From contig NZ_AXAY01000001.1 of the NCBI RefSeq assembly GCF_000473045.1, positions 186,001 through 250,000 on the forward strand: 64,000 bases of DNA. The letters are read 5' to 3'. Numbering within the stretch: the first letter of the stretch is position 1; every line of letters begins with the position of its first letter. This document shows positions 9,182-18,054 of the stretch, in pieces. The notes below the pieces were generated by a model, which worked only from the letters and a program-made list of their open reading frames with translations, did no database searches and was not told where the DNA came from. A program made the translations under genes and the position numbers. Origin of the DNA: Bradyrhizobium sp. WSM3983. GTDB taxonomy: Bacteria > Pseudomonadota > Alphaproteobacteria > Rhizobiales > Xanthobacteraceae.

Positions 9182-9925
9182 ATGGACCTCGGGCTGAAAT
9201 CGAAAACCGCAGTCGTCACGGGAGCGAGCATCGGCATCGGCCGCGCCATCGCCAAGGGCCTGGCGGCCGAAGGCGTGCGCGTCGTCGGCGTCGCGCGCCG
9301 GACCGACCTGCTCGCCGAGCTGGTGAAGGAAGTCGGCGGCGGCCTGATCACGCCGTTCGAGCAGGACGTGATGGCCAAGGACGCAGCCGAGAAGATTTCA
9401 GCCTTCGCCGTGAGCGAGCTCGGCCATGTCGACATCCTCATCAACAATGCCGGCGGCAGCCGTCCGCTGCCGGTCGACGCGCCCGACAGCAAATGGGACG
9501 AGGCGATCGCGCTGAATTTCACCAGCTACCGCCGCATCGCGCATGCGCTGCTGCCGCAGATGATCGAGCGCAAATGGGGCCGCATCGTCAATATCACCGG
9601 CAAGTCCGAGCCGGAGGGCCTCAACGCGGCGTTCGCGGCGAAGGCCGCCGTGCACGCTTGGGCCAAGGGCCTGTCGCGCGAGATCGGCGAGCACGGCATC
9701 ACCATCAACTGCATCCCGCCCGGCCGCATCATGAGCGAGCAGATCCGCCGCAACTATGCGCCGGATTATCGCGAGCGTTTCGCCGAGGAAGAGATTCCGG
9801 TCGGATATTGGGGCGAGCCGGAGGACCTCGCGGCGCTCGCGGTGTTTTTGGCGTCGCCGGTGGCGCGCTACATCACGGGGACGGTGATCCCGGTGGATGG
9901 GGGATTGAGAAGGTATCAGTTCTGA
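9182..9925 (+). CDS. SDR-family oxidoreductase, atypical (no catalytic Tyr in the usual place)
   Basis: Rossmann-fold short-chain dehydrogenase/reductase of 247 residues. It has the cofactor motif TGASIGIG near residues 14-21, NNAGG near 88, and the C-terminal GTVIPVDGG. The active-site region reads NITGKSEPEGLNAAFAAKAA: Ser and Lys are present, but the residue four before the Lys, normally Tyr of YxxxK, is Ala. It may be a divergent enzyme or a binding protein. I prefer the ATG at 9182, with AGAGAG nine bases upstream; a GTG at 9176 is closer to that site. The substrate is unknown. Confidence 0.82.
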   Translation: MDLGLKSKTAVVTGASIGIGRAIAKGLAAEGVRVVGVARRTDLLAELVKEVGGGLITPFEQDVMAKDAAEKISAFAVSELGHVDILINNAGGSRPLPVDAPDSKWDEAIALNFTSYRRIAHALLPQMIERKWGRIVNITGKSEPEGLNAAFAAKAAVHAWAKGLSREIGEHGITINCIPPGRIMSEQIRRNYAPDYRERFAEEEIPVGYWGEPEDLAALAVFLASPVARYITGTVIPVDGGLRRYQF

Positions 9926-9940
9926 GGCGCGGGTGCAAAA

Positions 9941-11110
9941 TCAGGATGTGCGTTGCGGCGCAGGGTCATTGCCCTCGCCCGCCGTCCCCTTCTGTCTCGC
10001 CGGCTCGTAAGCCGAGATCAGGCCAATGTAGGCCTCAACGTCCGCACCCGTCGTGTTGAGCGAGCGGCTACACTGTTCAATGGCCTCTTCGTATTGACGG
10101 AGGCGGAGGTGCGCAACGCAGAGAAGCCGCGCTGCGATGTTGTTTCGCAAGACGGCGAGGTTTGCATGATCGCCGTAAAACCGATCTGACCAGACATCGC
10201 GGACGGTATCGAGATCGGTCAGCGAGACATTGATCCGCACCTGGTCTCCGTTGCGACTCACTACGCCGTGTACGGCCCAGCGGATGCCGAGATCCGCCTT
10301 GAGCCGCGCCAGGTCGATCGGCTTGTCCTTGTAGGCAAAGGCCGTCTCGCGCCCGACAACGAAAATGGCGGGGGTTCGCGCGAGATCAATCGTCAACTCC
10401 GTTGTGATGGCGTCGGCAAATTCGTCTTGTTCGGAATCGTTGCTGTGGTTGACGAAGGGCAGCACGACCAGCGAAAGACGAGGTGCGATCTCACGCCGGA
10501 CTGCCGATTGACTCTCAATCTTTTGAGTTTCACGAGCGGCGTCGGTGCGAACAATCTTCCAGACATTCCAATAGCCGATAAGGCCGCCGGCAATCGCGCC
10601 GACGGCGGCAACCGACGTCAGCGCTCCACCGACGAGCTTCAGGCGCCCCCTGAAGTGACCGAGCCAGCTATCGGATCGCTGTTTGCCAGCATTCTCTTCG
10701 GACAGAGCCGGGATCAAAACTGCTGCCTCCCCGGTCGCGCAGCCAAGCCTCGACGGTTCTGCGAGAGCGATCAAGTCCACCGCCGTTTCCGGGCGCCGAT
10801 CCTCATCATGCACCGCGCCCACGAAGCGAAAGCCTCTTCGTGGGAATGTTTTGATAAGACGCTGCTGTTCGCCGGAGTCACCGATCGCGCGTCGGACGGC
10901 GTTCAGCCGGGTCGTCAGCGCGGCGTCGGACACGATGCGACCATTCCAAATCACGCGTACGAGATCGTCCTTACTGACAACGCGGTCCCTGCTCCGGATC
11001 AGATATTCGAGCAGATCAAGAACCTGTGGCGTGGTCGGCACAATATCGGGCCCGCGCCGCAACTCGCGCCGGTCGGTATCCAACGCAAAATCCTCGAAGA
11101 AATAGCGCAT
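9941..11110 (-). CDS. CadC-like winged-helix transcriptional regulator, shortened C-terminus
   Basis: Membrane-anchored one-component regulator of 389 residues. Residues 1-100 form an OmpR/PhoB-type winged helix (TPQVLDLLEYLIRSRDRVVS, then RRGFRFVG). A transmembrane helix lies near 178-200 (LTSVAAVGAIAGGLIGYW). A periplasmic TolB-N/adenylate-cyclase-associated type domain starts LSLVVLPFVNHS. The family usually continues with a long TPR array to 500-600 residues. Here the frame jumps from VLRNNIAARLL straight to one TPR-like unit (AHLRLRQYEEAIEQCSRSL) and ends in an unrelated tail after ISAYEPARQKG. That looks like an internal deletion plus a late frameshift. The DNA-binding part is intact, so partial function is possible. 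Confidence 0.75.
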   Translation of the reverse strand: MRYFFEDFALDTDRRELRRGPDIVPTTPQVLDLLEYLIRSRDRVVSKDDLVRVIWNGRIVSDAALTTRLNAVRRAIGDSGEQQRLIKTFPRRGFRFVGAVHDEDRRPETAVDLIALAEPSRLGCATGEAAVLIPALSEENAGKQRSDSWLGHFRGRLKLVGGALTSVAAVGAIAGGLIGYWNVWKIVRTDAARETQKIESQSAVRREIAPRLSLVVLPFVNHSNDSEQDEFADAITTELTIDLARTPAIFVVGRETAFAYKDKPIDLARLKADLGIRWAVHGVVSRNGDQVRINVSLTDLDTVRDVWSDRFYGDHANLAVLRNNIAARLLCVAHLRLRQYEEAIEQCSRSLNTTGADVEAYIGLISAYEPARQKGTAGEGNDPAPQRTS

Positions 11111-11270
11111 GGCACCATTCCCTGGGCTTGCTCTCTGTCCCCGGAGAGCGCGGCATCATTCGTCCAGCAACAATAAGCCGCCGATAAGGAAAATGTAAGC
11201 CGGATATCAAGCGCACCCAGCGATACTGGGGCAGCGTGGCATAGGTGGATCAATCGGCGGAGTTACCGCG

Positions 11271-11510
11271 ATGAACACAGCCTATGACACAACCGGGTCT
11301 CCACGGACTTTCGCGCAGATCGGAACTGTCGGATTTTCTGAGAGATTTTGGAGCGCGCTTCGAGAACGGCGCGAGCGTCGGAGGGTCCAAGCGGCCCTGT
11401 CCGGCCTCAGTGATTGCGAGTTGCTGGACATCGGCACCACACGCGGCGAGATCGATTATGTCGCCTCCCACCGGGATAGCGACCCCCGGGGGATCCAATC
11501 CGCCGGATAG
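11271..11510 (+). CDS. DUF1127 small protein
   Basis: Small cytoplasmic protein of 79 residues with the DUF1127 (YjiS-like) core RRRVQAALSGLSDCELLDIG followed by TTRGEIDYV at residues ~37-65. Family members are short and Arg-rich, and some bind RNA and adjust phosphate, carbon or nitrogen metabolism. That role is known for relatives and not shown here. The ATG at 11271 follows GGAG at good spacing. The gene is monocistronic and is followed by an inverted repeat. Confidence 0.8.
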   Translation: MNTAYDTTGSPRTFAQIGTVGFSERFWSALRERRERRRVQAALSGLSDCELLDIGTTRGEIDYVASHRDSDPRGIQSAG

Positions 11511-11530
11511 GTCAAGAATCCCTTCTAGAC

Positions 11531-11565
11531 CGGCGATGCCCGACATCTTGTATCAGGCATCGCCG
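11531..11565 (+). terminator. Inverted repeat downstream of the DUF1127 gene
   Basis: CGGCGATGCC at 11531-11540 and GGCATCGCCG at 11556-11565 are perfect complements with a 15-base spacer, 21 bases after the stop codon. Pairing extends two more bases past a mismatch. There is no strong T-run, so it is a weak terminator candidate. Confidence 0.45.
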
Positions 11566-11573
11566 TCGTCAGT

Positions 11574-11735
11574 CTATTTCTCGCTCTTATAAGACTGGTT
11601 CTTGGCAATCGTCACCCAGCGGCGGTTCTTGATCCGGCCGATGATTGCGGCGGATACGCGAGATGGTTGTCCTTGGAGAAGGACACCGGCGCGCCGCCAA
11701 AAATGTCTTCGAACGAGGTTCGGTTCAAAAAATTA
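11574..11735 (-). pseudogene. Possible decayed gene end, ABC substrate-binding-protein-like
   Basis: On the minus strand one frame reads FEDIFGGAPVSFSKDNHLAY and a second frame then reads GRIKNRRWVTIAKNQSYK before a stop at 11574. The first stretch resembles the GGxxVSF...H segment near the C-terminus of branched-chain-type ABC binding proteins, and the second resembles their last strand. They are joined only by a frameshift and there is no upstream gene body. I take it as a relic; the family assignment is weak. Confidence 0.3.
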
Positions 11736-11926
11736 CTTGGCCCGCTTGAATGCAAGCTCAAGAGTTGTGCGCGGACTGGTGAACCTTAACTCGTCGTCGG
11801 TGATCGATGTGACGATCCGGCGCCGATTAGGTGCGCCTGCATTGGCCCAGCGCCCGGCACCAGATATTTCTGCTCTGAAATTGTGTACTCAATCACCTCT
11901 TCGGGTGAGGTCTCCAGGATTGTCTC

Positions 11927-12142
11927 ATGTCATCTGCTGCAACCGCGTTCGCGCAATCGTTTTTCCACGGCACGCGCGCCGATCTGAAGCCTGGCGACCT
12001 CATCGTCGTCGGCCATCAATCCAACTTCATCGACATCAAGCCGCTGTCCTGGGTCTATTTCGCGGCCACGCTGGATCTGAGATTCGAAAACCAGCCCTCG
12101 ACCACGTGGCGCGGCCATTGCCCCGGGCCGGACGCCGAGTGA
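11927..12142 (+). pseudogene. arr: Internally deleted rifampin ADP-ribosyltransferase (arr) remnant
   Basis: The first ~45 residues are clearly Arr: FFHGTRADLKPGDLIVVGHQ, then KPLSWVYFAATLD. Arr proteins run about 140 residues and continue with a WGAE...EGRGRIY core. Here the frame jumps from ATLD to LRFENQPSTTWRGHC, which resembles the family's late LR-x-x-G-E-V-T-x-W-x-GH segment, and stops at 71 residues. About 70 central residues, including most of the catalytic site, are missing. Arr inactivates rifamycins by ADP-ribosylation. This copy should be inactive. Confidence 0.7.
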
Positions 12143-12212
12143 TAGGGCTGATCGACGCGATTGTCGGCGGAAAGATCGTAGCCCGCCGAAGAGCACGGGC
12201 CGCCAATGCAGA

Positions 12213-13145
12213 TCACCTCTCGCGGCTTGGTGTTCCCAGCGCATCGCGCCGCCATGCACCCGGGCTGATGCCGGCGATCTCGGAAAAGACCCGCGTGAAG
12301 TGGCTCTGGTTGGCAAAGCCGGCCGAAATCGCAACCTCGGACAGCGACAGGCCGCGCGCGCTCATCAAGCGCTTGGCCGTTCTCACGCGATGATGCAGAA
12401 GCCAGCGATATGGCGGCAGGCCGGTCGACGCGCGAAACGCACGCGAGAAATGGCTGACCGAGAGGCCGAGTTCGGCCGCGATGGCCTGCAATGGCAGCTT
12501 GCCGCCGAGATCCGCTTCGAGCTTGTCGCAGGCGCGCGCCAGCTGCCATGGCGCAAGCGCACCCCGGCTGGTCTCGGCCTTGTGCCGAAAGCCCCCATAG
12601 GCCTGAGCGACGTGGGCGGTGAGCGCCAGCATCATGTGATCGATGAAGAGTTGGTTGGCCTCGGCCGGCCGGCGTAGTCCCTCGCGCAACGAAGCGCCGA
12701 TATGGCGGACGATGGCGTCATCGCGCCCGACAGGCCTGCAATCGAGCGCGTCGATACGCCGCGCCCCCGATTGATCGGAGAGACCATCGAGCGCCGAACG
12801 CGGCACGTAGAAATGGACTGAGTGAAACGGCTTGTCGATCACGTAGCGGGGGTCGGTCTTGAGATCGTAGAGATAGGTCGTCCCGGCGTGGACATCCTCC
12901 TTCTTGATGTGGCGGCCCTCCCCCCAGATCTCGCATTCCGGATAGTCACGCAGCTTCAGGCTGACGAGATAGGCATCCTCCGCAGCAAGCGAGCCGGAAA
13001 GACCCGGCACAGGATTGTCGTTGCGTGTTTCCGTGACCGCGATCTCGGTGCTGCGCAGCGAACGGGTCACCAGCGTGGGCGGCGCTTCCTCGAGGCGGAG
13101 GAATTCTCCGAGCCGTTCACCGTAAGCGCCTGTCCTGATCATCAT
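12213..13145 (-). CDS. AraC-family transcriptional regulator
   Basis: DNA-binding regulator of about 310 residues. The last ~100 residues are the double helix-turn-helix (LPLQAIAAELGLSVSHFSRA; LSLSEVAISAGFANQSHFTR). The N-terminal ~190 residues are a sensor domain with FHSVHFYVPRSALDGL, the type found with small-molecule or stress ligands. Two adjacent ATGs at 13145 and 13142 follow AGAAGAG, and either may be used. A longer frame to 13244 adds residues unlike the family. It diverges from a second AraC gene 503 bases away and may control it or the enzyme genes beyond. Confidence 0.85.
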   Translation of the reverse strand: MMIRTGAYGERLGEFLRLEEAPPTLVTRSLRSTEIAVTETRNDNPVPGLSGSLAAEDAYLVSLKLRDYPECEIWGEGRHIKKEDVHAGTTYLYDLKTDPRYVIDKPFHSVHFYVPRSALDGLSDQSGARRIDALDCRPVGRDDAIVRHIGASLREGLRRPAEANQLFIDHMMLALTAHVAQAYGGFRHKAETSRGALAPWQLARACDKLEADLGGKLPLQAIAAELGLSVSHFSRAFRASTGLPPYRWLLHHRVRTAKRLMSARGLSLSEVAISAGFANQSHFTRVFSEIAGISPGAWRRDALGTPSRER

Positions 13146-13648
13146 ATGTCTCTTCTGTGACGGCCAAGAGAAGGTTCGCGCGCAGGCCACAGCATCCTGC
13201 CATTTCGGGCACGATGTATCGGCTATTCGTCCATTGCTGTCCACGACCGACGACGTCGCACCCGCCGGGCCTGCCCGCTCGCCCCGACGCGACCCACGTC
13301 AAAATTCGGCAATCATTTCAGAAAGATCCGGTTCGTGCCTTGACGGCTTGCGGGTGTCGTCGAACCGAAACAGGACATCACGACTTTTCACAAACGCACG
13401 CACGCTGCGCGCGTGAGGCATCCGCGAAGCAGGATCAGGCAACGCAGGGCAGCATCAGGAAAGACGCGGATTTTCGCGCCGCCTAGAACCCGCAAATCAA
13501 CGGTACCGGAGCTGCAACGGATCGCCTTCGTCCCCGGTCCATCCGTTTGAGCAAGCATCCCCTGACGTCCAGCTCCCCCATGCGACGGCTGACGACATGA
13601 TCACGACGTCGCGCACCCAGCGACGCTGCCCCACACGAGCGAAAGTCC
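13146..13648. other. Long intergenic region between two divergent AraC genes
   Basis: A 503-base stretch with no convincing coding frame on either strand, no clear terminator and no repeat matching the others in the window. It must hold the promoters and operators of both AraC genes. I could not pick out a paired AraC half-site. Confidence 0.5.
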
Positions 13649-14599
13649 ATGAGCAAGATCGTCTTACGCGAGTCTCCGAATGAAATGTCCGCTGCGTCTC
13701 AACTACGCCGCGACGTCGCGCCGGCCGGCGACCGGCCCGCTGCCGATGTGGAGATGGCCCGCGTGCTCGGAACGGTGCCTTTTCGCATGGCATTGGACTC
13801 CTCCGGCGCCGGGATTGCCCACTGGAAGCACGAGCCGTTGCACGACGTGGTCGAGCCCATGAGTCACCACGTCATCATGGCTTACAACGGCTCGGTCCAG
13901 CGCATGGAGCGGCGGTCCGGACGATCCGTCGCGATCGGGACGTTTCGCCCCGGCGTCGTGATCATCATTCCGGAAGGATCAAGCTCGCGGTGGGACATTC
14001 CGAAACCTGTCGACGTCGTTCAGCTCTATCTTCCGCAGACTACGCTAAAGCGTGTTGCGGACGAGGCCGAAGCCGGCTCGCCGGCCGATCTGCTGGAGCG
14101 AACCGCGCATCCCGATCCCGTGACGTCCCGGTTGCTTCTGAGCGCAGCCGATGTGCTGGAGGGTAACGAGGCGCTGGACACGCTGTTCAGACAGCAACTC
14201 ATGGATCTGCTGGCGACGCGTCTTCTCGCTGCGCACAGCGGCTCGCCGAACATGATCGCGCCAACCCGGGGTGGGCTTGCGCCGAAGACGCTGCTCCGCG
14301 CGATCGAGCGGCTGCGCTCGGACAGTGATGCCGACGTCTCGCTCGCAGCTCTCGCTGCCGAGGCCGGCCTGTCGCGCTTTCACTTCTGCCGCGCATTCAA
14401 GGACAGTACCGGGCTTTCCCCTCATGCCTGGCTGCGCCAGCACCGACTTGAGCAGGCCATGAACATGCTGCGCGATAGCGACGTGTCCGTCGTCTCGATC
14501 GCGGCCACGCTCGGCTACTCCTCGCAGACGGCCTTTGCCGCCGCGTTTCGAAAGTTGACCGGGGAATCGCCAAGGGATTGGCGGCGACGCGCGCGTTAG
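13649..14599 (+). CDS. AraC-family transcriptional regulator
   Basis: Regulator of 316 residues with a C-terminal AraC DNA-binding domain at ~215-316 (VSLAALAAEAGLSRFHFCRA; VSIAATLGYSSQTAFAAAFR). The N-terminal ~190-residue domain reads GVVIIIPEGSSSRWDIPK, a cupin-like sensor. It is a paralogue in type, but not closely in sequence, of the AraC protein encoded divergently. The ATG at 13649 has a poor ribosome site; an internal ATG at 13685 is an alternative. It lies 99 bases before a run of four co-directional enzyme genes, so it is the likely local activator. Confidence 0.84.
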   Translation: MSKIVLRESPNEMSAASQLRRDVAPAGDRPAADVEMARVLGTVPFRMALDSSGAGIAHWKHEPLHDVVEPMSHHVIMAYNGSVQRMERRSGRSVAIGTFRPGVVIIIPEGSSSRWDIPKPVDVVQLYLPQTTLKRVADEAEAGSPADLLERTAHPDPVTSRLLLSAADVLEGNEALDTLFRQQLMDLLATRLLAAHSGSPNMIAPTRGGLAPKTLLRAIERLRSDSDADVSLAALAAEAGLSRFHFCRAFKDSTGLSPHAWLRQHRLEQAMNMLRDSDVSVVSIAATLGYSSQTAFAAAFRKLTGESPRDWRRRAR

Positions 14600-14698
14600 C
14601 AGCAATCGCGCTGCAATCGCGTCAATCGCGCTGGGGCATCAGCACATGCGGTTCGCTAGGAATCGTGGCGCCCCACACCACTGAAACGGAAATTGCAA

Positions 14699-15688
14699 AT
14701 GGCCTTGATCAGTTCTGTCAGCCGGCTCGCAACCACCTCACGGCGAAAGATTCTGGCAACAACGCTCATGTACGCGGCTTCGATGACCGTCCGCTCCACC
14801 TCGGCAGCGGGCGGCGACACGAAAGCCGCGGCCCTCTCGACCGGCAAGAACGACGTTGCGACCTCCGTCACCACCAGCGACGGCGTGAATATCTTCTACA
14901 AGGACTGGGGACCGAAGTCCGCGCAGCCGATCGTCTTCCATCATGGCTGGCCGCTCAGCGCCGATGACTGGGATGCCCAGATGCTCTTCTTCCTTGGCAG
15001 GGGGTTTCGCGTGATCGCGCATGATCGCCGCGGCCATGGCCGCTCGAGCCAGGTCAGCGACGGGCACGACATGGATCATTATGCGGCCGACGTCGCAGCC
15101 CTCGTCGAGCATCTCGATCTTCGCAACGCCATTCACATCGGCCACTCGACAGGCGGCGGGGAGGCAACCCGTTACGTGGCGCGCCATGGCCGGGATCGCG
15201 TGTCCAAGCTGGTGCTCATCGGCGCTGTGCCGCCGCTGATGCTCAAGACCGAGTCCAATCCCGGCGGATTGACTCTCGAGGTGTTCGACGGCTTGCGCCG
15301 CCAGCTTGCCGCCAACAGGTCGCAGTTCTATCTCGAATTCGCGAGCGGCCCTTTCTACGGCTACAATCGTCCGGGAGCGGAGCCTTCGCAGGCAGCGATC
15401 TGGAACTGGTGGCGTCAAGGCATGATGGGCAGCGCCAAGGCCCATTACGAGGGCATCAAGGCCTTCTCCGAGACCGACTTCACCGAAGATCTGAAAGCCA
15501 TCACCGTGCCGACGCTGATCCTGCACGGCAGCGACGACCAGATCGTCCCCGTTGCCGACTCGGCACCGCTGTCGGCCCGGCTTCTGAAGCACAGCACACT
15601 GAAGATCTACGATCTGCTGCCGCACGGCGTCTGCACGACACATCCCGACATCGTCAACGCCGACTTGCTCAAATTCGTGACGGCGTAA
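14699..15688 (+). CDS. Alpha/beta hydrolase, non-heme haloperoxidase-like, with Tat-like leader
   Basis: Alpha/beta-hydrolase of about 329 residues. The catalytic triad can be read as Ser in GHSTGGGEA (nucleophile elbow), Asp in HGSDDQIVP and His in [10 protein letters not shown]. The oxyanion [14 protein letters not shown] region and the overall layout match cofactor-free haloperoxidases/esterases such as chloroperoxidase. Unusually for that group, a leader with [15 protein letters not shown] precedes the enzyme, resembling a Tat signal and suggesting export. I use the ATG at 14699; a TTG at 14693 is possible. It is the first gene after the AraC regulator. Confidence 0.8.
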   Translation: MALISSVSRLATTSRRKILATTLMYAASMTVRSTSAAGGDTKAAALSTGKNDVATSVTTSDGVNIFYKDWGPKSAQPIVFHHGWPLSADDWDAQMLFFLGRGFRVIAHDRRGHGRSSQVSDGHDMDHYAADVAALVEHLDLRNAIHIGHSTGGGEATRYVARHGRDRVSKLVLIGAVPPLMLKTESNPGGLTLEVFDGLRRQLAANRSQFYLEFASGPFYGYNRPGAEPSQAAIWNWWRQGMMGSAKAHYEGIKAFSETDFTEDLKAITVPTLILHGSDDQIVPVADSAPLSARLLKHSTLKIYDLLPHGVCTTHPDIVNADLLKFVTA

Positions 15689-15731
15689 CCCGCGCTTTCA
15701 TCGCAATCACCTCAACCAAGGAACAATCGAC

Positions 15732-16937
15732 ATGCGAATCGTCATCATTGGCGCCGGCTTCGCCGGCATGTATGCCGCCCTTTCCGCTGCCCGCCTCCGC
15801 GACATCCAGGGTGTTTCGCCCGAAAAGCTCGAGATCGCGCTGGTTGCGCCCGAGCCGACGCTGGTCGTTCGCCCGCGGCTCTACGAACCGAAGCCCGAGA
15901 CCCTGACGGCACCGTTACAGGACGTGCTGAAGGCGATCGACGTCGTCTACGTCCAGGGCCATGCCGAGGCGATCGATACCAAGTCAGGGGTCATCGAGAT
16001 CGCTGCCACGCAAGGCGCCAGGAAGAAGCTGTCCTACGACCGGCTGGTCGTCGCCACCGGCAGCCGCTTGTTCCGCCCGAACGTTCCAGGTCTTGCCGAG
16101 CATGGCTTCAGCGTCGACCAGCTCGACGACGCCATCGCGCTCGATCGTCACCTGCATAAACTGTCGAGCCGCCCGGCCTCGAAAGCACGCAATACCGTTG
16201 TCGTGGCCGGCGGCGGATTCACGGGGATCGAAGCAGCAACCGAGGTGCCGTCGCGCCTGCGCGAGATTCTCGGCAAGGACGCCCAGTTGCGCGTGGTCAT
16301 TGTCGACCGCAACGAGGCGATCGCTCCCGACATGGGCGCAGGTCCCCGCCCCATCATCCGGGATGCGCTGCACACGCTCGGCGTCGAGACCAGGCTCGGT
16401 GTCGGCGTCGCCTCGCTCGACAAGTCCGGCGTCACGCTCTCCAGCGGCGAACATATCGAATGCGAAACCGTGATCTGGGCCGCCGGCATGCGCGCTGCTC
16501 CGTTGACGACGCAGATCCCCGCCGAGCGCGACCAGTTCGGCCGGCTGCTGGTCGACCGTGATCTTCGCGTGCCATCGGCGAGTGGTGTCTTTGCGACCGG
16601 CGATGCCGCACGGGCCGCGTGCGACGATGTCGGCAATTACGCGCTGATGTCGTGTCAGCATGCGACGCGGATGGGCGCCTTCGCCGGCAACAACGCCGCC
16701 GCCGAACTGCTGGGCGTTCCGACCAGGCCTTATCACCAGAAAGCCTACGTTACCTGCCTCGACCTCGGCGAAGCCGGCGCGCTGTTCACGCGCGGCTGGG
16801 AGCGCACAGTCGAAATGGTCGGCGACGTCGCCAAGAGGACCAAGCAGGAAATCAACACGGTCTGGATCTATCCGCCCAAAGCCGAGCGCGCCGCAGCCCT
16901 CGCCTCGGCCGATCCGGAGCGCGTCACCGCCCTCTAA
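15732..16937 (+). CDS. FAD-dependent NADH dehydrogenase (NDH-2-like) oxidoreductase
   Basis: Two-dinucleotide-fold flavoprotein of 401 residues. The FAD motif IIGAGFAGMYAALSAARL is at residues 4-21, the NAD(P)H motif VVAGGGFTGIEAATE is near 157-171, and the late FAD motif GVFATGDAA is near 282. The layout matches type II NADH:quinone dehydrogenases and relatives, which feed electrons to quinone without pumping protons. There is no transmembrane segment. It lies 43 bases after the hydrolase and 37 before the MBL gene, consistent with one transcript. Confidence 0.82.
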   Translation: MRIVIIGAGFAGMYAALSAARLRDIQGVSPEKLEIALVAPEPTLVVRPRLYEPKPETLTAPLQDVLKAIDVVYVQGHAEAIDTKSGVIEIAATQGARKKLSYDRLVVATGSRLFRPNVPGLAEHGFSVDQLDDAIALDRHLHKLSSRPASKARNTVVVAGGGFTGIEAATEVPSRLREILGKDAQLRVVIVDRNEAIAPDMGAGPRPIIRDALHTLGVETRLGVGVASLDKSGVTLSSGEHIECETVIWAAGMRAAPLTTQIPAERDQFGRLLVDRDLRVPSASGVFATGDAARAACDDVGNYALMSCQHATRMGAFAGNNAAAELLGVPTRPYHQKAYVTCLDLGEAGALFTRGWERTVEMVGDVAKRTKQEINTVWIYPPKAERAAALASADPERVTAL

Positions 16938-16974
16938 GCATCTCACCGTCCGCAACATTCAACAGGAGACGAAC

Positions 16975-17886
16975 ATGAATCTGCACAACGCATCCGTTAC
17001 CTCGAAACCCGAAGAGCTCGTCCCGTCACGCTACGCATTGCGTATCGGCGAGATCGACGTGCTGGTGGTCAGCGACGGCGTGCTGCCGCTCCCAACCACC
17101 ATGCTGGCGCACAATGCCGACCCAGCCGTCCGGGCAAGCTGGCTGAACGACATGTTCCTGCCGCCGGACGCCTTCGACTGGGCGCTGAACGCGGTGATGG
17201 TGCGGAGCGGCGACAAGACCATCCTCATCGACGCCGGACTGGGGTCCGATCCGGACCTGCACCTGCCGCGAGCCGGTCAGTTGATCAAGCGACTGGAGGC
17301 CGCCGGGATCGATCTCGCGTCCGTGACCGACCTGGTGCTCACCCACTTGCACATGGACCATGTGGGCGGGCTGCTCGTCGACGGCGTGAAGGAGCGGTTG
17401 CGCAAGGACCTGCGCATCCATGTAGCGGCCGCCGAGATCAAGTTCTGGGAGTCGCCCGATTTCACCCACACCAACATGCCGCAGGGTTTCCCGGATGCGC
17501 TTCGCGCGGCCGCCAAGCGCTTTGTGAAGGAGTACGGCAGTCAGATACGGCAGTTCGACGAGGAGCACGAGGTTGCACCTGGTGTCGTCGTCCGCCGCAC
17601 CGGCGGTCACACCCCCGGACACAGCGTGGTTCGCGTGGCGTCCGGCGGCGACGCCCTGACATTCGCCGGCGACGCCGTGTTCGCTGTCGGGTTTGACCAG
17701 CCCGAGTGGCACAACGGCTTCGAGCACGATCCCGAGGAGGCGGCGCGCGTTCGTATCCGTCTCTTGCGAGAGCTCGCGGAGACCGGCGAGCTGCTGGTGG
17801 CCACGCATATGCCGTTCCCATCCGTCGGCCATGTCGCGATCGCCGGCGATGCCTTCCGTTGGGTGCCGGTCTTCTGGGACTACTGA
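16975..17886 (+). CDS. MBL-fold metallo-hydrolase
   Basis: Metal-dependent hydrolase of 303 residues. Ligand motifs are THLHMDHVGG, GGHTPGHS, FAGDAVF and the final ATHMPFPSVGH, the full set for a dinuclear site. The group includes lactonases and related hydrolases of the quorum-quenching/AttM type, but the substrate is not fixed by sequence. I use the ATG at 16975 with AGGAGA at ideal spacing; the same frame opens much further upstream but overlaps the flavoprotein gene. No signal peptide is visible. Confidence 0.86.
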   Translation: MNLHNASVTSKPEELVPSRYALRIGEIDVLVVSDGVLPLPTTMLAHNADPAVRASWLNDMFLPPDAFDWALNAVMVRSGDKTILIDAGLGSDPDLHLPRAGQLIKRLEAAGIDLASVTDLVLTHLHMDHVGGLLVDGVKERLRKDLRIHVAAAEIKFWESPDFTHTNMPQGFPDALRAAAKRFVKEYGSQIRQFDEEHEVAPGVVVRRTGGHTPGHSVVRVASGGDALTFAGDAVFAVGFDQPEWHNGFEHDPEEAARVRIRLLRELAETGELLVATHMPFPSVGHVAIAGDAFRWVPVFWDY

Positions 17887-18054
17887 GCGCTCTTGAGCGA
17901 ACCAGGGCGCGCGCTCGCGGAATGCGTGGGTGCGCGCTCCAGTTCAAAACCTTCATATTTGCCACGGCGCCGAAAACCGAAGCGGACTGCGGTGACCGAC
18001 AACTCGTCTTCAATCCAACCGGACGGTGCGGCCGGCCGCACAAGAGGCTAGAAC

